Assembly (NCBI GenBank): GCA_028279885.1
Contig: JANQMX010000107.1
Span: 1-63,576 of the forward strand
Source: Rhodovibrionaceae bacterium
GTDB taxonomy: Bacteria; Pseudomonadota; Alphaproteobacteria; Kiloniellales; DSM-21159
Length of the DNA stretch: 63,576 nt
Direction of reading: 5' to 3'
Positions 58,015 through 63,576 of this stretch are shown piece after piece. The notes beneath the pieces were generated by a model. The model was given only the letters and a program-made list of their open reading frames with translations. It did no database searches and was not told the origin of the DNA. Each line of letters begins with the position of its first letter. Within the stretch, counting starts at the first letter, position 1. The position numbers and the translations under genes were made by a program.

Positions 58015-58659
58015 CTAGCCGGCGTGCGCTGCCTGCATGCCGGTGACCATTGCCGCGACCTCGTTTGCCGGCTCTACCGACTGCATCACCGCGCCGAGCA
58101 CGGCAAGCCCGGCCAGCCCGCAAGCCAAGGCATCGGCGAGACGCTCTGGGGTGATGCCGCCAAGTCCGATGACCGGCTTCGTCGCGAGCGCGCAGTACTG
58201 ACGTAGAGTCTCGGCGCCGAGGCCGGAGCCGTAACCCGCCTTGCTGATGCTGGGATAGATCGGACTCAAGGTCATGTAGTCGACGGCGAGCTCGTTGGCT
58301 TCGCGAATCTCGGCGGGATTGTGGGTCGAGACACCGACCAGGGCGTCCGGACCGAGGGCGTTGCGCACCTCGGTGACCGCATCGGCGAAGGCCCGTCGGC
58401 GCGGCAGATGAACTCCGTCTGCTTCGAGCGCGACCGCCGCGTCCACGTCGGCGGAGACCAGGAACTTGGCCCCGGCGTCGCGCGCGGCTTTAGCCAAGGG
58501 CTTGCCGAAGGCGGCGAGGGTCTCGCTGTCCAGGTCTTTCTCCCGCAGCAGCAGCCATCGGCAGCCGGCCTCGAGCGCTTGGCGCACGATCTCATGCAAC
58601 GGCAGAAGCGCTTGGCTGCGATCGGTGATCAGTAGAAGCGGCGGGTCGGGAAGGCTCAC
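58015..58659 (-). CDS. thiE: Thiamine-phosphate synthase
   Basis: Joins the pyrimidine and thiazole moieties to make thiamine phosphate. A 214-aa TIM barrel with LLITDRS, LREKDLDSETL, SADVDAAVALEADGVHLPR, GVSTHNPAEI and VIGLGGITPERLADALACGLAGLAVLGAV. The GTG at 58659 with AAGG upstream is the best start, 10 bases after the thiG stop; the frame is open upstream through thiG. It is fourth in the thiO-thiS-thiG-thiE order. Confidence 0.93.
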   Translation of the reverse strand: MSLPDPPLLLITDRSQALLPLHEIVRQALEAGCRWLLLREKDLDSETLAAFGKPLAKAARDAGAKFLVSADVDAAVALEADGVHLPRRRAFADAVTEVRNALGPDALVGVSTHNPAEIREANELAVDYMTLSPIYPSISKAGYGSGLGAETLRQYCALATKPVIGLGGITPERLADALACGLAGLAVLGAVMQSVEPANEVAAMVTGMQAAHAG

Positions 58660-58669
58660 AAAGCAGACC

Positions 58670-59467
<798 letters not shown>

Positions 59468-59677
59468 TCAGCCGCCCGGGACGGGGCGCACCACTTCCAG
59501 CTCGTCGCCCTCGCTGAGTGGCGTATCCGCCCACTGGGCGCGCGGCACCACCGCGCCGTTGCGCGCCACGGCCACAAAGCCCGTCGGCTTGCCGGCTAAA
59601 ATCTCCGCCATCAACTCGCCGAGCGTCGCGACGGCAACGGTCTGCTCATCGCCGTTGAGCTGCAGGGTGATGCTCAT
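59468..59677 (-). CDS. thiS: Sulfur carrier protein ThiS
   Basis: A 69-aa ubiquitin-like protein (MSITLQLNGDEQTVAVATLGELMAEI) ending in the required Gly-Gly after LEVVRPVPGG. It carries thiocarboxylate sulfur to ThiG. It overlaps the thiO stop by 4 bases. Confidence 0.94.
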   Translation of the reverse strand: MSITLQLNGDEQTVAVATLGELMAEILAGKPTGFVAVARNGAVVPRAQWADTPLSEGDELEVVRPVPGG

Positions 59678-60858
59678 TGCGCCGCGGTCCTAGCGACCGG
59701 GGAGGGAGCCGCAGCAAAACGGTCGGGGCCGAAGGCGGCAATCTGCTCTGGCGCACGGTCGTGCAGAATCCCCTCCGCCACCAGATCGGCGGTCAGGGGG
59801 GCGAGTAGGATGCCGTTGCGGTGATGGCCGGTGGCGAAATGCAGACCGGAGATGCCGCTGGGCCCCAGTATTGGGGCGTCATCGCGGCTGCTCGGTCGGT
59901 GGCCGACCCAGGTTTCCTCCACCGGCAGCTCCTCGGTTCCCGGCAAGAGCTGCCATAGCTCCCACAAGAGATGCATGAGGCCGCCGGCGGTCAGTGCGTC
60001 GTCCCAGCCCTTCTCCTCCACCGTGGCGCCGACGATCAGACGGCCGTCTTCACGGGGCACGGCATAGAGGCCGCGCGGACCCCAGAGCACAGACTTTAGC
60101 AGGGGTGCCTGCGTGTCCATGCCCAGCGCCAGCGCCTGGCCTTTGAGTGGTCGGACCGGCGGGGCCAGGTTCTCCGGCAAGCCGGAAACGTCGCGCGACC
60201 AGGCGCCAGCCGCCAGAAGCACCGCATCGGCGGCATGAAATCCGCTCGTCGTCTCGACGCCGCGGCAGTGATCCTGCTCGACTACGACTTTTTCGACGCG
60301 CTGACCGCAGCGAATGTCCGCGCCGGCGCGGGTGGCGGCCTCGGCCAGGGCGAGGGCCAGGAAGCGGTTGTCGACCTGATGGTCGTTGGGGCTCCAGACC
60401 GCGCCCGAAACCTGCGGCGAGAGGGCGGGCTCCTTGGCGCGCGCCTCGCGTCCGCTCATCCAAGCCAGGTCGAGGCCAAGGCTGCGCTGATAGTCGTAGG
60501 TGAAGCGCAGGCGTTCCACATCGTCCTGCAGCACGGCGGCGAACAAGGTGCCGTCTTCGCGGTAGCCGATCTCACGGCCGCTGGCGGCCTCCAACTCGGC
60601 GGCGAAGGCGGGCCACTGGCGCTGTGCTTCCAAGGTCAGCGAGAGCAGCGCTTCTTCGCCCGGCTCGCTCTCTACGTTGGCGGCCAGCATGCCGGCGGCG
60701 GCCCAGGAGGCGCCGCGGCCAACCTCGCCACGCTCGAAGACAGTGACGGCGCAGCCCTGTTGCGCCAGGCGCCAGGCGACACCAAGGCCGCAGACTCCGG
60801 CCCCGATGATGGCAACCTTGGGTCGGGAGGAATGGGTGGGTGCGGTTTTCTCTTTCAT
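59674..60858 (-). CDS. thiO: Glycine oxidase
   Basis: A 394-aa FAD-dependent oxidase that turns glycine into the imine used by ThiG. The FAD-binding Rossmann motif is VAIIGAGVCGLGVAWRLAQQG, followed by RGASWAAAGML, and the C-terminal part has GHRPSSRDDAPILGPSG and FATGHHRNGILLAPLTADLVAEG. It is first in the operon, immediately after the TPP riboswitch. No thiC, thiD or thiL is present in the window. Confidence 0.93.
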   Translation of the reverse strand: MKEKTAPTHSSRPKVAIIGAGVCGLGVAWRLAQQGCAVTVFERGEVGRGASWAAAGMLAANVESEPGEEALLSLTLEAQRQWPAFAAELEAASGREIGYREDGTLFAAVLQDDVERLRFTYDYQRSLGLDLAWMSGREARAKEPALSPQVSGAVWSPNDHQVDNRFLALALAEAATRAGADIRCGQRVEKVVVEQDHCRGVETTSGFHAADAVLLAAGAWSRDVSGLPENLAPPVRPLKGQALALGMDTQAPLLKSVLWGPRGLYAVPREDGRLIVGATVEEKGWDDALTAGGLMHLLWELWQLLPGTEELPVEETWVGHRPSSRDDAPILGPSGISGLHFATGHHRNGILLAPLTADLVAEGILHDRAPEQIAAFGPDRFAAAPSPVARTAAQ

Positions 60859-60861
60859 CGA

Positions 60862-60939
60862 AGGCTCCCTGCGCTGGCATGACCCAGATCAGGTTCGGTG
60901 GGTGTGTTCTCAGCCGGAACAGGCCCGGCACCCCAGCCT
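60862..60939 (-). promoter_or_regulatory. TPP riboswitch (THI element)
   Basis: Read on the minus strand, GGGGTGCC, CTGAGA, ACCCACCGAACCTGATCTGG and GTCATGCCAGCGCAGGGA are the conserved thiamine-pyrophosphate aptamer blocks. AGGCT (60935-60939) pairs with AGCCT (60862-60866) as P1. The AGGGAG at its 3' end doubles as the thiO ribosome site, a few bases before ATG 60858, so ligand binding would hide it and block translation. It controls thiO-thiS-thiG-thiE and probably the MFS gene. Confidence 0.97.
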
Positions 60940-61137
60940 GACTGCAAAGCGTAACGTAATACTGTCGGGCGGTGAGACCAAGCCCCTACACCGGCCACCG
61001 TGGCGCTGCCTGCATGCGAGGTTGGCAGTGCTGCCCTGCGCCAACCATGGGACTTTGTGCCTGCCGCATGCGGTCGCGGCCGCTATGGTCGCGCTTTGCG
61101 CGCGCCACGGCTGCGCGACTGGCGATGAGCGGGGGGT

Positions 61138-62046
61138 ATGGAGCCAACCACGGCCGACGCACAGCTTCAGGAAAGAGAGCGGATCGAGCGCAGACTCTAT
61201 GCGCTCGGCCTCGCGAGCGTCATCGCTGCGTCCTTCTTCACCTCATTGGCCGGGATCTTCGTACGCCTGACTGAGGACGCGGAGGGCTTTACCCTGCTGT
61301 TCTATCGCTCGCTCGCGTTCGTGCTCTTCATGGCCGTGTTTCTTGGTTTTCGCTATCGTGGCCGCACGGCAGACGCCTTTCGCGCCATCGGTTGGCCAGG
61401 CCTGGTTGTGGCATTGGCCCTCGGCATCGCCTTCATGAGCTTCATCCTCGCGTTGATGGAGACCAGCGTGGCGCGCGTCGTTTTCATCGGCGGTACGTCG
61501 CCCTTCGTCGCTGCGGCCTTGGCGTGGTTGGTCCTGCGGGAGCGCTTGGGGCCGACAACACTGCTTGCCATGGTCGGCGCACTGCTGGGCATCTCTATAA
61601 TGGTAGGGGAGGGCTTGGCCGAAGGCAGCATGCTGGGCCTGCTGCTCGCCTTCATACCGGTGCTCGGCTACGCGGTGACCTTGGTGTGCTTCCGGGTCAA
61701 GAAGGGCGAGGATATGTTGCCCGCCGTTTTCCTGGCTGGCGTGGTCGCCATGGTGGCATCGGCCATTCTCGCGCCGACCTTGGCCATCAGCGCCAACGAC
61801 CTGCTCATGGCTATCCTGCTGGGCGTGGTCCAACTCGGCTTCCAATACGTGCTGATCACCTATGGGGTGCGGCGCGTCCCGGCTGCCGAGGTGGCACTGC
61901 TCGGTCGCCTACAATTGGTCTTGGGACCATTCTGGGTTTGGATCGGCGTTGGCGAGGTGCCGACCGTCGCCACGCTCCTGGGCGGGGGCATCATCCTCGG
62001 TGTGGTATTGCTGCACTCGCTGGTTATGCTGCGCCGGGGCACGTAA
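61138..62046 (+). CDS. EamA/DMT-superfamily transporter
   Basis: A 302-aa inner-membrane protein with ten predicted helices in two EamA repeats: ASFFTSLAGIFVRLTEDAEGFTLLFYRSLAFVLFM and FIGGTSPFVAAALAWLVLRERLGP begin and close the first repeat; VRRVPAAEVALLGRLQLVLGPFWVWIGVGEVPT is the second. Substrate unknown. GGGGGG precedes the ATG. The M81 peptidase gene begins 28 bases after it, so the two are probably one unit. Confidence 0.9.
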   Translation: MEPTTADAQLQERERIERRLYALGLASVIAASFFTSLAGIFVRLTEDAEGFTLLFYRSLAFVLFMAVFLGFRYRGRTADAFRAIGWPGLVVALALGIAFMSFILALMETSVARVVFIGGTSPFVAAALAWLVLRERLGPTTLLAMVGALLGISIMVGEGLAEGSMLGLLLAFIPVLGYAVTLVCFRVKKGEDMLPAVFLAGVVAMVASAILAPTLAISANDLLMAILLGVVQLGFQYVLITYGVRRVPAAEVALLGRLQLVLGPFWVWIGVGEVPTVATLLGGGIILGVVLLHSLVMLRRGT

Positions 62047-62074
62047 CAAAACAGCGAAACAGGGGCTTAGCAGC

Positions 62075-63576
62075 ATGCGCATCGCCGTCGGTGGATTTCA
62101 GCACGAGACCAACACCTTCGCGCCTTCCAAGGCCGAACTCGAGGACTTCACAAAGGGCGGCGGCTGGCCGCCCCTCAGCCGGGGGGAGGCGATGTTCGGC
62201 AGCATTGCCGGCGTCAATCTTCCGGCCGCCGGCTTCGTTGAAGCGGCGCGGGAGCGGGGCTGGACACCAGTGCCGCTGGCTTGGGCCGGCGCGACGCCCT
62301 CATCCTACGTCACCGACGAAGCCTTTGAGACCATCGCAGGTTATACGCTCGACGGGCTGGAGCATGCCGGCAGCCTGGATGCGGTCTACCTCGACCTGCA
62401 CGGCGCCATGGTCACCGAAAGCCATGAGGACGGGGAGGGCGAGCTGCTGCGCCGCGTGCGGAACCTACTCGGCCCTGACATTCCAATCTTGGTTAGCCTG
62501 GATCTCCACGCCAACGTCACCCCTGAGATGATGGCACTTGCGACCGCGCTCGTGTCGTACCGCACCTATCCGCACGTCGATCAGGCGGTCACCGGCAAGC
62601 GTGCAGCGCGTCTGCTTGATCTTTGGGTCGAGCGCGGCGGCCGAGCGTTCGCCAGCGCCTTCCGGCAGCTGCCCTTTCTCATTCCGCTGACCAGTGGTTG
62701 CTCGCTCATCGAGCCGGCGAAGGCAATCTACGACAGCCTCGACAGCCTGGAGATTGACGGTGTCGACAGCGTCTCTTTCAACGCAGGCTTCTCGCCGGCA
62801 GATATTCATCACGCTGGACCGACGGTGACCGTCTTCGGCAGTGACCAGACAGCGGTCGATGCGGTGGCCGATGGCCTGGCCGCCTCGATTCTGGCTCAAG
62901 AGGCTGCTTTCGCCGGGGACATCATGAACGCTGCGGATGGCGTCGCTTACGCCAAGGGCAGGGCAACCGGCGCCAATCGTCCCGTCGTGTTGGCTGACAC
63001 CCAGGACAATCCCGGGGCCGGCGGCAACGGCGATACGGTTGGGCTCTTGGCCGAGCTGGTGCGGCAAGAGGCGGCGGGTGCAGCCTTGGCACTGCTCTAC
63101 GACCAGGCGGCGGCCGTGCAGGCCCATCAGCTCGGCGTTGGCGCTGAGGGTGATTTCGCGCTGGGCAGCCAATCGGGCTTGCCGGGACACGAGCCGTTCA
63201 AGGTGCGTGCCAAGGTCGCTGCCGTGGGCGATGGGCGCTTCACCTGCACCGGGCCGTTCTACCTTGGCGCCCGGATGGACTTGGGGGCCATGGCGCGTCT
63301 CCGCATCGGTGCGGTCGACGTGCTGATCGCCTCCAAGAAGGTGCAGGCCGGCGACCAGGAAATGTTCCGTCATCTCGGTCTGGAGCCAAGCGACTGCGCC
63401 ATCCTCGGACTAAAGTCGTCGGTACACTTCCGCGCTCATTTCCAGCCCATTGCCGAAGAGGTGATCGTGGTCGCGGCACCCGGACCAAACCCCGTCGATC
63501 ACCTGGCACTGGACTACCGCAATCTGCGCGGCGGCATTCGTCTGATGCCCGACGGGCCGCTGTCAAAAGGCCCTTT
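62075..63576 (+). CDS. M81-family metallopeptidase (MlrC-like), 3' truncated by window end
   Basis: An open frame of 500 complete codons running off the window end. It starts MRIAVGGFQHETNTFAPSKAE, the M81 N-terminal metal motif with HETNTF, then YLDLHGAMVTESHEDGEGELLRR, SLDLHANVTPEMM and SYRTYPHVDQ, each typical of MlrC (microcystinase C) and DUF1485 proteins. The C-terminal DUF/MlrC_C part has LADTQDNPGAGGNGDT and GLKSSVHFRAHFQPIA. Family members are roughly this long, so few residues are missing. AGGGG lies about 10 bases before the ATG. Substrate unknown; a peptide or amide. Confidence 0.88.
   Translation, partial: MRIAVGGFQHETNTFAPSKAELEDFTKGGGWPPLSRGEAMFGSIAGVNLPAAGFVEAARERGWTPVPLAWAGATPSSYVTDEAFETIAGYTLDGLEHAGSLDAVYLDLHGAMVTESHEDGEGELLRRVRNLLGPDIPILVSLDLHANVTPEMMALATALVSYRTYPHVDQAVTGKRAARLLDLWVERGGRAFASAFRQLPFLIPLTSGCSLIEPAKAIYDSLDSLEIDGVDSVSFNAGFSPADIHHAGPTVTVFGSDQTAVDAVADGLAASILAQEAAFAGDIMNAADGVAYAKGRATGANRPVVLADTQDNPGAGGNGDTVGLLAELVRQEAAGAALALLYDQAAAVQAHQLGVGAEGDFALGSQSGLPGHEPFKVRAKVAAVGDGRFTCTGPFYLGARMDLGAMARLRIGAVDVLIASKKVQAGDQEMFRHLGLEPSDCAILGLKSSVHFRAHFQPIAEEVIVVAAPGPNPVDHLALDYRNLRGGIRLMPDGPLSKGP

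Overview
The window looks like a chromosomal segment of a GC-rich alphaproteobacterium, probably in the Rhodospirillales/Kiloniellales area. The basis is gene content and order: popZ next to valS, a Pcm-like methyltransferase next to tolC, xseB-ispA-dxs-tlyA, glyQ-glyS-ppdK, a complete SUF operon headed by an Rrf2/IscR-type regulator, and a decaprenyl-type polyprenyl synthase. I see no rRNA, CRISPR array, insertion sequence, integrase or phage gene. Nearly all of the window is dense, low-noise housekeeping coding sequence. The genus is an inference only.

Layout. 1-7.5 kb: tRNA-Pro(CGG), polyprenyl synthase, a DUF2007 protein with a TrmN6-like methyltransferase, S49 peptidase, PPK2, GrlR-like protein, a large C45-type Ntn-hydrolase and a cupin. 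7.46-7.97 kb: an AT-rich gap with a near-consensus promoter and a terminator but no protein gene, a candidate small RNA. 8.0-20.8 kb: queF-queG, the minus-strand glyQ-glyS-tenA-ppdK operon, an isochorismatase-type hydrolase, fetAB, and tgt-queA, so four queuosine enzymes sit in two loci. 20.8-28.2 kb: a PagL-like beta-barrel protein, DUF423, tusA, an RND efflux pair and a two-domain dCTP deaminase. 28.3-39.6 kb: HDAC-like protein, xseB-ispA-dxs-tlyA, cupin, Pcm-like, tolC, popZ and valS.

39.6-45.0 kb is the most accessory-looking block: a PhnZ/TmpB-type HD-domain oxygenase, an ammonia-lyase homologue that lacks the MIO serine, a 2,2-dialkylglycine decarboxylase, a BenE-type transporter and a GntR/FCD regulator with two identical operator half-elements in the divergent promoter. 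It looks like a catabolic unit for an unusual amino compound that I cannot assign to a known pathway. 45.0-45.3 kb holds a second candidate small RNA, with an Irr-box-like palindrome in its promoter. 45.3-47.4 kb: a globin-coupled chemotaxis receptor carrying a C-terminal PilZ domain, and its upstream gap.

47.4-63.6 kb: a divergent SDR, a GNAT, an SDR, sufA-sufT-sufS-cupin-sufD-sufC-sufB and its regulator with two IscR-type sites upstream, upp, an MFS transporter, thiE-thiG-thiS-thiO under a TPP riboswitch, an EamA transporter and an M81 (MlrC-like) peptidase cut by the window end.

Themes: isoprenoid/quinone precursors (dxs, ispA, polyprenyl synthase), queuosine tRNA modification, iron and sulfur handling (fetAB, SUF, tusA, the IscR-type sites and the Irr-like box), and thiamine synthesis plus salvage (thi operon and TenA). 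All statements come from reading the sequence; no database search was run.
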